NCBI RefSeq assembly: GCF_000247815.1
Contig: NC_021673.1
Coordinates: 113,377,479-113,441,478 of the forward strand
DNA length: 64,000 nucleotides
Source of the DNA: Ficedula albicollis
Taxonomy: Eukaryota > Chordata > Aves > Passeriformes > Muscicapidae
Direction of reading: 5' to 3'
Part shown: one piece after another, positions 12,235 through 26,389 of the stretch
Numbering within the stretch: the first letter of the stretch is position 1
Layout: every line of letters starts with the position of its first letter
Notes under the pieces: generated by a model
Databases searched by the model: none
What the model was told of the DNA's origin: nothing
The model's input: the letters and a program-made list of their open reading frames with translations, nothing else
Position numbers and translations under genes: made by a program

Positions 12235-14080
12235 GGCTGCATTTTCTATTAGCACAGTCATGTGCTGTGAGCTTTAAAGGGGAATTACATATAAAATCTG
12301 TATGGAGTGTATCCTTTCTTCTCCACCCAAAATAGTATGCAAATACTTAGAAGGGAAGGTTTGGGTATATGTGCTTTCCACACCAACTTAAAAAAATACC
12401 CTAACCAAGGGCACTCTTGTCAGCAGTAGGGAGAGGACCAACACAGAGAAATCAAGTGGGTTTTAGTCCTCACATATAGACTAGAATGACAACCTGGCTA
12501 TGCTTGTGCTACACACAGTGGTAAGTATGTTAAAAAATGCTCACTATAGACAGAAATTTACCACCCTGTTAAGTTCCTAGTTTTGGGGTTACATCTGTCT
12601 GTGTTACAGAAATGTTTAGCTAAGCTGTCCAAACATACTGGAGAGGCCAAGTTGTGATGGAAAAATGTTTTGGAGAGTATTTACTGTATTATTAGCCACG
12701 GAGCTGATTGTTTAATCACTTCTGTAGCACACTTCTCGTATTTTTAATATGTCCTTAGCTGAAGTATGAATTGAAGGTTTGGTGTTGCATTATAAGCAGT
12801 CTGCCAGACACAAAACCCAGGGGGGGATTTAGTACCTGCCCAGCAGCTGGCTTCTCTCCCATTCAGGAGCAAATGTGTTGAAAGACACTATTATGTTGCA
12901 TTCAGTTGTTTATTTTTTTAAAATCTTGTGTTTAGGAGGATGACATTTTCACTTTATTTTCATGCTAACAAAATACAGTAGTCTGAGATGACAAAAGTAT
13001 CCAATTAAATGGATGGTGATAGCAAAGTATGTATGCAAGTGCATGCAAAGCAAATGAAAAAACCTAATGGGTAACAATAGCCTCATTGCTGGGAGTGTCT
13101 GGCTGGCTGCAAATATACTGGCTGTTAATCTTAATTTTGTGCCTCTTATTTATCAGCTGTGGTCTGTTTTTTTGTGGAACTGTTGGTTCTCTTCATAGAG
13201 AATTAGTGCAGGTGCCCTGCAGTTTGCCAGCTTGTGCCAAGTTGCACATGGACAGAACTTAACTTCTGGTCTCTACTGATAACCTAGTAATTTGCTGATC
13301 TTGTTTAAAGATTTATACTGTATCAATCTCTTCTTAAGGAAAAAAGTAAATAAAAGGAGAAACTTTAAATGTCATCCTAAATATTAGGTTCTGTGCAACT
13401 TAAGGAATAATGCCTGCTGCTCTGGAACAGGCTGGATTGTGTGTCTTTTCATCATCAAGTACAGTTTTCTTGTTGTTTCAAGGAGACTGCTGCTCTCCCA
13501 GGTGGGTTTCTCTTATCAATGGGAAAAGAAGTCATTAATTTTTCTGCCGGGTTTTCAAGCAATGGCTGTCCAAGACCTGCTAAACATAGAAACACTGAAC
13601 TGAGCACTGCCCTTGAAATGGTTAATAATGGTTAATATCAGACCTCTGGCTCATGTCAGCTACTGTTTTGGGGTTTTTTCCCCCTACAGATATTGTCATT
13701 GTGCACCACCCAACAGTAATGAGACAAAAAAAGATAAAGGAGTCATGGGGAAAAAAACCTTTCTGCTGCATCTGAGCTGGTTCATTTACAGTAGAATATA
13801 ACAAGAAGAAGCTCAAAGACAGTCCTGCTCCACTCCCAATGCATAGCACTTCCTGTCACTCAAGCCACCCCTGTTTTCTTTCAGCTGTGCTCTCCTGCCC
13901 TGCCCTGGCACACTGGCCCAGACTTACTAGGGAAAAATTGCTTGGAAAGACTGTATTTGAGGGGTTCTTTTAGAGCTAATTTAATAAATTGCAGAGAGCT
14001 GCTCTTGGCTACAGGCTGAAGGTGTTTGAGGATGGAAGCAGAGAGCTGCTTTGAGTGCCAGAAGTGTTTGTTCCAAGGAA

Positions 14081-14304
14081 GGCAGAGCTGAGGCTTTATT
14101 AGCACCATCTTTTTTACCCGGAGGTGCCCATTAGCATAGGCAGTCATGGCATATTGTTTAACAGGCAGCCACACTTACCACACACAGTACTCGGCAGAGC
14201 TGAGGCTTTATTAGCACCATCTTTTTTACCCGGAGGTGCCCATTAGCATAGGCAGTCATGGCATATTGTTTAACAGGCAGCCACACTTATCACACACAGT
14301 GCTC
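14081..14304. repeat. 112-bp direct tandem duplication (2 copies)
   Basis: Copies 14081-14192 and 14193-14304 both start GGCAGAGCTGAGGCTTTATT. They are nearly identical; CTTACCACAC against CTTATCACAC is one visible difference. Confidence 0.94.
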
Positions 14305-17300
14305 TGTTTGTTTCTGCTGCCTTTAATGCAGACACAGACACAGGTTCATCTCCTGGCCTCCCTTTGTGAATTCTTCTCTCTGTACAAAAGCAGAAAAAAA
14401 GCATTCTTTTCTTCTGAAACCTTCAGCAGCAGGCTGGGTTTTACTGGCAGTGTGCAATGGGCAAAAATCATATTCTGAGAGCCATTCTCTCTTGTAGAAT
14501 TTCTCCTGAAACTAGTTAAAATTGTCTGGGTTAAAATTACAGAGAATATGACAGTTTACCACCTTTTACCAGAATATCATTACATACGTTGCACCTTGAG
14601 TACTACCACTGGTGATCAAATAATTTGCTTTGCGAAATTATTTCGTTTTCATAAGAAAAAGATTTCTTTGCAGATATATAGCCAACAGTGTTCAAAATTG
14701 CAAACACATGTCTTTCTGATAATTCTGTAAAACTTTGAGAAAATACTCTGTGTGTGGAAAGTATTTCTTTTATAAAAATGTCCCTGAGCGTTTTAAAGTG
14801 ACAGTTTAAATACAGTCATCAAAGTGTGAGAAATAGTTATCAGTCACTGCAATTACTTGTCAAACAGGATTGAATTTAATCCAGTCCAGCCTTGTTCTTC
14901 AGAAAAGCAAGAAATTCTTCTTAAGGACTAATTTAAAAAGTAGATAAATTTGAAAAATCTCTGATGTTATCTTTCAAAGAAAAACTCCTGCAAATGTAAG
15001 TGTTCCTCTTTACTTAACACTGCAAATAAATAATAACAACATTTACAAATTATTGTTGCCACACCTCTGAGTCTGCTAAGTGACCAAATGTGGTATGCAA
15101 TATGTGACAAAAATCCCAAAAGCAGAAGACATGGGAAATTCTGAATGCAGAAATCCTAAAAGCTGGGAAACCTTGTTAATTCACCGTGAATATAAACTAA
15201 TTTTATGCTTCTTATTTCTGCTGACAATTTCTAAAATTGGAAATAATGAAAAGAGAAACTCTGTAGGTAATGTAGGTACTTTTGAGAATGTGGTAGGTAT
15301 AAAAAGAGATAATTGCAGGCTACTTGCTGATTGCTTTGCAAAATTCCTGTAGCAAAAGACCTGTTGCAATAGCAGTAGTCTTCCCTTAGTTATAAATACC
15401 AGCACAAGACATAGATGCCTTTTGTGGAAAACAAAAAAAGGAAAATCAAATAAATGCTAAAGTCTTGAGAAGATATTGAGATTTGGGCATGAATAATTCC
15501 AAATAAATGTGAAGAATTGTGGACAGATGGACCTTGGAGAACACATTGCTGGCAATTATGTCATCTTGAAATCTCAGAATGTCAAGCCAGGAGTGTGTGA
15601 GCTGACTGTGGCCACTTTACTGCTGGATGGTGTTGGATATGCTCTTGGAAACAGCATCATCCTAATCATTTGAGGTTAAATTTCATTATTTGGGGTAATA
15701 AAAGCAACTAGGAAGCAGGTACAGAAACAGGTACAAACCTGCTGTGTGTTTCTTCCAGTCTGGAATGTACAAAATATACCAAATAGGAATAGCTGACTTT
15801 ATCATACAGGTTTTCTAAATGTGCTTTAAAGATGGTCCTAAATAGTACACACTGCAAGAATCAAGGAGGAAGATGGAAAAACTACAGGTGAGCACCGTGA
15901 GGTCTGAAACAGTCACAGAACTTGAAAACCCTATGAATCAATGTTGCTCTCACCAAGTTGAACAGGAGAGTCTTGTTCTTTACTTGGCTGTGCATTGCAG
16001 CAGGTTTTGGAGCAATTCTCAGGAAACATAACTCCTGCTCAGAGCCCCTTACTGCCAGGAAAATGCTGTCTTGGCAAGGTTGATTTGCTGCTTTTTATCC
16101 ATGGCATCAAGACACAGAAGCATCTTAGGCTTTCCTAAAGCAAGGGTGAAAGATCAATGACAGCAGTTAGACCTATCTCTCGACAGTGATCTGTGTCCAG
16201 AACCACCAAACCCCACAATTCATTATTATCCCCAGTGATCATTGTGCTGTTGATTCATTTTAATGCTTCTTTCTCAGTGAATTTATTAACATGCTGAGAT
16301 GAAATACCATGTTCCCATGCAAATTCCCTCTGGGGTATTTTAACAACCAGGAGTAGGACATAACAACATATCGTAATCATACCATTAAATATCACTCAGA
16401 TATATAATACAGAACTGTATGGCTGGAAAACTACTGCTGTCCATGGTGAACTATCCTGAATGTGTTTTGAGACCATTCTGTGACTGTCTCTGCAAAAGCA
16501 GAGTTTGCTGATTTCCCTAAATCAGAATAAATCATTGACAGTTGAAAGTGTGAATCAAAAGCTGTGCTGGTGATGGTAACATGTGGCTTAATTAATGCGG
16601 TCATAAACGGAGCTTGTTTTTCTGGCAGTTTAATCTCAACACCTTAGGGTGTTGGTGTCTTTGTTTCTCCCTTTAATATTGTTCACTGTGAGTGATTTTT
16701 AATTTTTTTTAATATTCTTTTGGCCTATCCAGGTTGTAGTACAGGAGTTTCTACATAGGGAGCACATCTACCATGACTGTGATGGAAACCTTGTGCATGT
16801 CCAAGGCAGTCTCCTCCACCTCCACCTTCTCTTTGTTCTGCTTCCTCTGGGCTTGTGTGGTCACAGCTGAGGCATGTAGGCATGTCAGCTTAACCTCCAT
16901 ACATGCTTTTGGGTGCTTCCCTGATCTGATCTGATCTGCCTTTTTACATTTGTTTTAAATTACATTAATTTCTCCCCTCATGAAATGTAATAATCTCTTA
17001 GTGAAAATGAATGACAGTTACTGTAAATACATTATTTTTAGGTGCTTTTCTTAAAGCTCTTTTCTGTCTGTACTCTTAGACCTCCTGTAATGCTACAGTA
17101 AGCTGCTGAAAATGGGTTTGTCCTAGAAACTGACAATCTGTGTATGAAATGATGAGATCAGCCTGTATGAGCCACTGGCCCCCATCATCATGGCAAGCAA
17201 TTTTTTAAAAATTATTTGATTTAACTTAAATAAAATTGCTAAGGTTTGGGGTTTGACTGTATTTTTTCTATGCTGGGCTGACACTTAATGTATCATTTTA

Positions 17301-19613
17301 TCCCATCCCATTCAACACCACAAAGTGAAAAGTCACAGTATCTGGTACTTGTCATAAAAGGAAAGGATAAGTAAGTCTTGATTCTACTGTGGAAATGGTG
17401 TGTGACCTTTGTGTTATCCAGTGGCTGAGGAAATTAACAGGACATCCAGGTTCAACTTACTTCTTCTGCATGAGAAAATCTGTGCTGATCTTACACATCC
17501 AAAAGAGTTCCCTGAACACAAAGCTAGAGGACACTCACAAGTGTTGCAGTCTGTCCTGTTGGTGTCTAACCACCAAATCTTTCATCTTTCCTTTTTAGGA
17601 CCGTGTCACTGTTTCTCTTTACTCAAATGAGACGTCTTGCCAGTGTAGTTTAAAGACTTTCATCCTTTGACTCAGTGAGCATTGGTTTTCTCAAATATGA
17701 AATAGAGTGCACAACAAATGTGCAAAGGTGCAAGAATCCCATGAAGATCCCTGCCGTGGCAGGAGGTATTCACTGTCACTATCCTGCCTTTTACATCCCA
17801 AGAACTGTATAGTCCATGCAATTTTGTACTTGCCCTTCTTCTTTTACTCAGGAAACTTACCATCAGAAACAGAGCTACCAAATTATGATGATTTACATAA
17901 TTGTTTAGATTACATAATTTAATCCTTCATCCTACTCTTGTAGTTTCCATGGTTAGTGCTCTGTTCTCATTGTTGGGTTTTATCCTTTTTCTCATTTCAT
18001 CTTGGAAGCAATAAAGCACGAGATAGTTTCAGGCTGGGTCACAGAGCAATCAAACTGAATGACAAGCAGTGTTGCCTACTTGAGAAGTGCAAAAGGTCTG
18101 CTTGGCTGCAATTTGAAGCAATCTGCCTCTTGAATTTGTGATCATGGGATTCTCATATTCTTCTAAACCTTGAGTAATGAGTCTTATGTGAGATTTGCTT
18201 AAAATCCTATAATTTGGAAAGAAAATCACCATTTTTGCATTCTTATTTTTGTTTTTCATTGTTGACCACCTTAGATATTCTACAATCTGCTTATTACTAT
18301 TACATAAAGGTAGAGGCTGGAAATATTACTTGTGTTCTTTGTTTTCTATTTTAATGAAAGCCAAGCTTTGAAAGTTCCCTTACAGTGAGTGACATTATTC
18401 ACATGGCTCCAAGAGATACAGCTTTAAAGAGAAGCCACTCTATATTACAAGAGTCATGATACCATTGTGTAAGTTACTAATTCTGGTATCCTGCAGTATT
18501 TGAAGAATGGAAAGAGAGATGAGTTAATGATTTTAAAAACTTTTTTGTTCCTTTGTCTTCACCAACGACTTAAAGACTAAATGCTTCTGGAATTGCTAGT
18601 ACTGTTCCATATGGGTTTCCAGGCAACTATGGAAAAAGGATGCATATATTATACATTCTTCATTATGCATCAATTATTTAATCAAAAGTTCAAAAGGGCT
18701 TGATTTAGCATATTCCCTGCAGACAAATCCTTAGTCTGTAAGTGTTCACTCAGAGCACAATATCCTGAAAATAGATTCAGATTTTCTTTTCCTTTCAACT
18801 GTAAAAGTTTATTAATATGCTTGACAATCATAATAGCTGTTAGAGACCTGGCATATAACCTGTATATTTGGCATGTTCATTGAGGGACTGCTGTTCAGTC
18901 TTTTCTTCAGCGTTAGCATGAAGTGTACTCTTGTTATATACGAGGCTTTTGTTATCTCAGATGTCCCTGAGTATTTGCTCTTAAAGGCTGCCACTGCAAG
19001 TCTGTCTCATCCAAGACTGAGACAAGAACCATTGGATATTTGGAATTAATTTTAATGTCAAAAGAGTGGAACAAGGATATGTACCTTAAAACTCTTATAT
19101 TCTCAGTTGCTTAGAGATTGATTTTTCAAACATACCCATGATCCCAAGTGGCTCCTTGAAACAGGAGTTGCAGAAGATTGTCAGCTAATATTATTCTGTC
19201 CTTTAAGGAGGAAAATGACTGATTTGGCTTTCTTTAAGTCAGAAGTTGACAGATATGTGGCCTAGGTCACGTCACAAGTATACCTAGGTGCTGCCCTCTG
19301 CTACACAGGTGGCACAGCTCTACCTGAATGCAGACAGCTTTTGTAATTGGATCATAGCTGAAAATCTCTTCCTACTGACTCCTGAACTCTGTGAATACTG
19401 CCATCACTGTGCTATTTCTGATGGCTTTCCTGATGGACGTGTAAGGTTGGACAGTCTGTTCTGTTCCCCGTTCATGTCTCTGAACATCTGCTGCTGGTAA
19501 TAGGCATCACTCACCTTTGTCTGGCAGCCTTTGGCTTAGTTTCCCCAAGCCAGAAAGTTTTTGTATCCTATTTCACATTGGTCCTCTTAATAAATACTTC
19601 AAACAAAAGGAAA

Positions 19614-19662
19614 TTATTATTAGTAGTAGTATTAGTAGTAGTATTAGTATTAGTATTATTTA
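19614..19662. repeat. Imperfect trinucleotide microsatellite (ATT/AGT)
   Basis: About 49 bp of alternating ATT and AGT triplets, interrupted by register changes. Confidence 0.85.
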
Positions 19663-20445
19663 TCTTGATAATCTTGTATACAGTCTACAAATTCCAAAAT
19701 GTGTGTGGACGTACTGTTTAATGGAAACCAACATTACCTTGGTGATCACAGAATCACTATATCTTCTGATTCTTTGTGTGAGAGCTTTTTCTTCTTTCAC
19801 CCTCATGTTTTCCCTTGGTCTGTGGCTGTATTTTTAAGTCTCCTTCACTGTTTCCCTGTCCCTTCTTCAGCTTCATTTCATTATCTGTGGCATTTGCTTT
19901 ATCTCTGACTTCTCTGCAACTCTCATTCACTTGTCTGCCCTCTCTTTTCCTGTTATTCTCTTGGTTCCAAGAACCTTTTTTCAGGCAAACTCCCTCTTAC
20001 ACTAGAGCCTTTGTTCCCTTTCCTTGGGCTGTTCTGGTCTGTCCTGTTTGGGTCTTTTGCTGGACCTGCCCTGATGTCACATGAGCACCTCCATAATGTG
20101 TCAGAGTGCATTAAGCAGTGTGACTTAATACCTGTCACATATGGGTCATTCTCTTGGGGGTTTTTCTGTATGACATCCTGTTTATGTGGCAAGGGGAAAA
20201 AGAAGTAAAAAGTCATCTTTGAAGCAGTTATCAGTGAGTTTGGTGATTGTGGTCCTTTGTTCCTAAGGACCATTATCTTGAAGCCCTGTGTCTCCCTTCT
20301 GGACTCAAAGCAATTATTCTTGAGGAGTCATACATGAGCTCAGTCCATACATACATGTTTGCTGTAGAAACTAAGGGACTTGCAGATTCCCAACAGGATA
20401 AGCTGGACTATTTTGCCCAATACACACATTGTAGCACGGCATTCA

Positions 20446-20670
20446 CAGAATAACAGAATTATTTAGGTTGGAAAAAACCTCCAAGATCATCAAGTCCAAC
20501 CTTTGACCCATCACTGTCTTGTCAACTAGACCAAAGCACCTCGTACCACGTCCAGGCATTTCTTGAACAGCCCCAGGGGTGGTTACTCCACCAGCTAACT
20601 CCCTGGGCAGCCTGTTCCAATGCTTAACAACCCTTTCAGTAAATAAATTCCTCCTCATGTTTTGAACTCC
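20446..20670 (-). mobile_element. CR1 LINE 3' end, reverse orientation
   Basis: The + strand reads as the complement of a CR1 tail: TTAGGTTGGAAAAAACCTCC, GATCATCAAGTCCAACC, then GGGCAGCCTGTTCCAATGC. The minus-strand frame here contains the usual spurious RVVKHWNRLPREL translation of CR1 ends. Boundaries are approximate on the inner side. Confidence 0.9.
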
Positions 20671-23514
20671 TTCTCCATTGCATATGCCAAGTTGGGAATT
20701 CTTCTTAACTTTTTTTACCCTGTTTTTTAAGCCATCAGTCAGCTCAGGAGAAGGAGTAGGCACTACGCAACTTTCCTCCACCTTAACCACACAGTCTGCA
20801 CCATCTTTCTGCCTAAACCATGGTCTCCATCACAACCTGACCCAGATAGTCTGATTTATCTTCAGCCATTCCTCATTCCTGTCTCCAGTAATTTCTAAAA
20901 AAAAGCCCACAGTGGAGCCAGCCTCAGCCAGTGGTGAAAGTTCTCAGCGATTATGGGATTCTTCAGGGTGAAGACAGCAAACAGTCCCCAAAAGGAAAGT
21001 CAGAATGAGGGACCTGATGTCATTTTTATTATAATTCTCTCCTTCTGTAATTCCCAAAGAGTGTTTTTTTGCTTGTTATCAGTTACATCAAAAGTTTGTG
21101 TAACTCTAGTAATAGAAATCAACTTCATAACACCCAGAATATTGAGAGAGAAGCTTTAACTTAGCCATTATATCATATTTTAATGCATCTAGTTTTATTT
21201 TTATTAATTCTTAGGGGAAGATTTCATACAGCAAGTATCTGGTATGCTAGGACAAATTGTGATGTTGGCTATAAAAATAATTTCCTGCTTTTATAAGTGT
21301 GAAGAGACTGCACAATGTCCTCAGTGGATATTGTTATTAATATAGTTCTGGGTCTCTATACAATGAACATTCAGCTTCCTGGCATTAATGTTTGTGATAT
21401 ACAATGGCTTTACAGAGGCCATTTTCTTTGTGCTGAATCAAGGCATTCCCAGGCTGAAATCAGCCTGAGTTGTATCTGTGGTATTATTTTTTGCTGCAGA
21501 GGTTTTCTAGCAGGGTGTTTGACCCTTTAACCAGGAAAAGTGTAGGCTAATTCCACAAAAGTTCTCTATCTGCTCAGCCTTTCCTTTGTCCATGTGGATG
21601 GATAGATGGATGTCTCCTTTCCTGACAGGGAGTAAATTGAAAGTAACTCTTTTGAACCCATTGACATCACTATGGCACAATGGAAAGAATGAATCAGTCT
21701 CTCAGTGTGTATTGTTTGAGGAGGTTGAACTCAATTTCTGATAAATGAAGTTGACACTAGTATCATACTGCATCTCTTGTAAAGGTCCTGATCTTCCCCA
21801 AGCTTAATTTTCCACACTTCATTCATCTCTATTTTGCCTTGAAACTCTTTATTTTCTCTTGGATTTGCAGGATATCTTTAAGGACTACGTGTGTAAAACA
21901 AAGGATGACAGATAAGTGGCCATGTACATTGAGACTCTTACTCCATCTAGGGGCCCTGACAACATCATTAAAGAGCTTCTGTTACACACGGGGGAAGGAT
22001 AGATGTGTGAAACTTCACTTAAATCTCATTTATCTGCCATTTCACATTCTGCAGTCTTGTTGCCTTTCTCAGTGTTGCTGGTTGTTGAGCTATATTTGTA
22101 TCAACTGGAGCTTTTCTCCTTGGCCTAGTCCTTATTTCCTCAAGAGATGTGAGGTTTTAGAGCATGGTATTTTAAGGGGAGACACTGCAGTGGCTTCTGG
22201 TTTGGGAATCCTGATTACTGAGGGAATCAGCTGGGGAAGTGGAGCACTGACCGAAGACATTGTTTTGAATGTGAATAATGTCAGGAGAGAAAATCTGTGT
22301 GAATACAGAGCTCAGTCAAATATTCTGGATAGTTTCTCTGAATAAGAGGCTGTCTACTCAAATGAAGTTGATAACAAAGAAATGGATATCCGAATTCCAG
22401 GATCCATCTTTCCCTCTTTCCAAGCTGATTATAGCTCATATTCCAGAATATTTTGCAGCAAATATATTGCATTGTTTTCAAATTTAATACATGCTTAAAT
22501 ACCTATGAAAGCTAAAACCTATGACAGTAATTAGCAACTTGATTACCAACCTCAGCAAAAGGTTAAATAAGATCAGTCTGAACTGTCCTTATGACTTCAG
22601 GCATAAGATGCTTTTTCACCAAAGTCCTGTGTGTCACATGAATGTCCTGCTTGATAGTAGTGCTCTTGCTCTCAACAGCTGAAGTTGGTGCTGGGATTTT
22701 GTCCCAGGAACTCCCTGAACTGAACCAAACTCTTCAGAAGAGAGAAGCATATGTTAGTAGTCTTTAGTATGTCTCTTCTGCTCTGGAGATGAAAAATGCA
22801 GTTGTGGTACCAGACTGTTTACTCAAGCATTAAGGTCAGCTTAAGAATTTCTCTAATTATTTTTAATAGATGAAAACGTTATGGGTCAAATTCAGTCCAC
22901 TTTACATCAGAAAATATTTAAATTAATAGCATAAGGATCAGGTTAAGAATTTGCATATATGTAAAATATCACATCTTTTATATTTAAGAATGTGCACAAT
23001 TCATCTTCCATTAGTGTTTTGTACCTTCTGTTGCTGTTTACAGTCTGGCCAACCTAAATGATTTTTAAAAATAATACTACAGAAAACAAGGTAACCATGG
23101 ATCACACTCTGAAAAACAGGATGCCAAAGAGGGCTTTTGTTTTCAAGCAGTTCTAAATGTGTAATAGGTGCTCATTCTTTTTCATTGGCCTTTGTGATAT
23201 GACTGAACCTTAAAGGTTGATAATGTAATCTTGTTTTCTATAGCTATTAGGTAAGAAATTATTGTAAAGAATTGTTAAGTCACATTTTCCCTTACCACCA
23301 CAAGCTATTTTTTAAAGGAAACAGCAGTTATTATGAGATTGGGGATAACACCCTGTATCCTTAAGCCGTTAACGTGCACTGCTTCAAAATTAATGAAAAA
23401 TGTAAATAACCCAATTTGTTAACATTTGCATTCACACTATGGTTGTTTTTGGCTGGTAGCAGTGCCAAGCAAGCTGTAGTCCTCCTGTGACATGGGGAGT
23501 GTTTGGAGGGGGGA

Positions 23515-23808
23515 ATGGATGGATGGATGGATGGATGGATGGATGGATGGATGGATGGATGGATGGATGGATGGATGGATGGATGGATGGATGGATGGAT
23601 GGATGGATGGATGGATGGATGGATGGATGGATGGATGGATGGATGGATGGATGGATGGATGGATGGATGGATGGATGGATGGATGGATGGATGGATGGAT
23701 GGATGGATGGATGGATGGATGGATGGATGGATGGATGGATGGATGGATGGATGGATGGATGGATGGATGGATGGATGGATGGATGGATGGATGGATGGAT
23801 GGATGGAT
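23515..23808. repeat. (GGAT)n microsatellite, 73 perfect units
   Basis: GGAT repeats without a single interruption from 23517 to 23808 (292 bp, 73 units), with a partial unit at 23515-23516. Because 4 is not a multiple of 3, every frame cycles through the same four codons, so WMDG-type peptides on + and SIHP-type peptides on - are open throughout. These explain the ORFs of up to 215 residues in this region. The array ends about 200 bp before the CpG-rich block at 24000. Confidence 0.99.
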
Positions 23809-23999
23809 CGACGGAGGAAAAAAGGAAATTATTGATGAAAGAAAGATGTGGTCTAAGTCCAACTTGGCATTTGGAGACACATACTGCTGGGGAAGATGTT
23901 AGCACTGTAATGGGGGCATCCAGCATGAAGACATTCTGCCTTTCCCCCCGCCTGGGTTTGGCACTGTTTGCCTGTCACTTGCGGTCCCCTGTACAGGCC

Positions 24000-24312
24000 A
24001 TCCACACAGCAGAACTGTGCGCACGTAGCCTTGATCCGACCGAATTCAGAGACAGGGCCATTTTTGGCAGACAGACGGGATGCAGCGCCTCTGATCCGGC
24101 TCTCCCGCCTGTCACTGTGCCAGGAGAGAGTTAAAGCGCTGCATGGAGCGCGGCTGCACGCTGTTTAAAATGCACCCAGGAGTGCCATCCTGCGGCGAGC
24201 AGCCGGCGCCCGGCGCGTCTCGCCTTCTCTCTCGCACCAGCGCCGCGGGAGCAGCGCTCACAGGATCCTCCTCTGGAAGCGTTTCTCTAAAGTCTCCCTG
24301 ATTCCATGGCAG
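24000..24312 (+). promoter_or_regulatory. CpG-rich block, candidate internal DTNA promoter and first exon
   Basis: By eye there are about 26 CpG dinucleotides between 24020 and 24285, in a window otherwise almost free of CpG. A TATA-like TTTAAAA lies at 24164-24170. Downstream, the first ATG is at 24306, with an in-frame TAA at 24288-24290 before it, so the frame truly opens there. After ATG GCA G comes a donor, CAG|GTATTC, at 24312/24313. One base left over (phase 1) is what exon 3 at 35588 needs, predicting a protein starting Met-Ala-Val and continuing from His51. That it is a promoter, and the isoform it would make, are inferences. It could instead start an unrelated non-coding transcript. 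Confidence 0.5.
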
Positions 24313-26389
24313 GTATTCACTGCCAAGTTCGCCAGATCTGTATTTTACAAACTGACCTGAGAACTCAAATATAGTGCGAGCTGACCTTTCTTCAGAGAAA
24401 TGCGAAAGCTGTTGTGTATCGTACGTATCTATTGACCAAGCCTTGTTACCTCATGAGTTCTTTGGCTGATACTTGCAAAACCCTTTTGTAGGATCACACA
24501 ATGCCTCAAATAAAGTCTTTCTCATTAAAATAGTTCTGTAGTGGGATCACAAGAATAAGAGACACGCAGCCTAGAAATACCATTTTCTTGGGGTGTTTAG
24601 AAAGTTTCTGACTATGGAATACATGGCAGTAGGTCTGCTATTTGCACGTTGGTCTTTAATTCATAAATATGTTTAACTTTTAAAATTAGAAAATTGTGTG
24701 TAATCAATGGATTTAAGTCATTGTTGTTGACTCCTTAGCAGCAGGGCAGAGTTTTACTGCTTTCCTAGTTGTCATCAAAATACTAAGAAGCTTAGAGTTA
24801 GATTTTTTTATTATTCCATTTTATATATGTCATATTTCATTCATCATTTCAAATAAATGATTTCAAAGCACATTTTAAAAAAAAAAGGAAACGCTTTGCC
24901 AGCATCTGGGTGACAAGTAGATGACAACAGTTTCCCAGCCCAGCACTCAGGGTGGATCACCCACTGTTCTCTTTTGCAGAATTGACTGTCATTAGTGCTG
25001 CTCCTTGGAGAGACTGATGGCTCACCCACAGAGAGCCCTTGAGTGTTAGGTTAAATATAGGTAAGGCAAGATGGTCAGGAATTGACAGCAGGGGAAGAAG
25101 GAACTTCTATTGTAAATTAAATTAATGTTTAAAAGAAAAATTTTACTGGAGATCTTTACACACTCATATGCCTTGGTGGATTTGTCAGGTACCATATTAA
25201 AAGTGAAAAGACCACATTTCCTTGTATTGTTAGCCTAATGATTATTCCTCATTAGTAACACTTGATCAAAGTTCTGTAGTGATCAGAATCCCAGGAGGTT
25301 TTAGAATAACTCATTTTACCTTCTGGGCACAAGATAGGTAAAGTATAATAGGATGCCAGCCCAAGTATGCAGACAGGGGAACCTTTAAAACTTTCCCTAC
25401 ATTTTCAGTGCCTCAGTTGCACACATTGTGTCTTGCAGATTTCCAACCAAGCAGCAGCCAGGTTTGGCACCCACTCAGGAATGTCTTCTGTGCATGCAGT
25501 GTGCAGCTGGCTGGCATGTGCACAGACAGCCCAGCTCCTGATGGCTGGGACATTGCTTGTCTCGTGTGGGGACAAGTGATCAGCACAGGGACAGGTGATC
25601 TGTGTTAATCCAGTGAGTCCAAATGCAGCTGACTTACTCCGTATGCACACTGGTTCAGGAAAAAGCTGTTTGTCTTGGCTGGTCTGAATGTTTAGTTCTT
25701 AACCCAGCATTCCTCCTCACCACTGGGATGGGCAGCTAGAAGTGGATAGCCTTATTCCAGCTTCCTGCTGAGCACACCACACACCTGTGCAGTGTCACAA
25801 CACAGGCAGGAAGGTGAGGAGGAATGCATGCAGCTGACAGGGGATTAAGTGGTACCATGCCCTCCCTCTGAGATCCCTCAGCCTTCAAGGGAAGGCTAAA
25901 GGGAATACCTGAGTATGCACAGTGCTGTGAAGGCCTGCAGTACACCTCGCACAAAACCTCTTGAGGATGTGGACGACTCTTTCTCAAACATTCAGGAGGC
26001 CTCAGGGTGGGTTCTGTGGTTTTTTATTTATTACATGTGTTAGAGAAGGGCCTTGGAGCACAGCTTACTTGAGTAATGATTTTAGAGAAAATCAGTGAGG
26101 CAACACTGACTCCTTTCCAGTAAGAGTTAGTGTGTTTTTGCAGAATAGGTTCGTGATCAAACAGGGACACCACAGAATCAATGAAGCTGGCAGGGACTTC
26201 TGGAGAGAACAGGGTCAACTACAGCAGATTGCTCACTGTTATCATACTGTTCAAAAATCCTCACAGGAAAAATATTTGTATTATGTTTAAATGCTTTCCT
26301 GTATTTTAATTTGTGCCTGTTTCCTTCAGTCCTTTGACTGTCCTACCCCTGAGAAGAGTTTGGCTCCATCTCCCCTACTCCCTTGGATG

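Noticed and set aside
20443..20790. 115-residue minus-strand ORF with HWNRLPREL
   Set aside because: This is the familiar spurious translation of a CR1 3' end and not a host gene.
23432..24134. ORFs of up to 215 residues with WMDG or SIHP repeats on both strands
   Set aside because: They are translations of the (GGAT)n microsatellite, open in every frame by arithmetic, with no splice or coding context.
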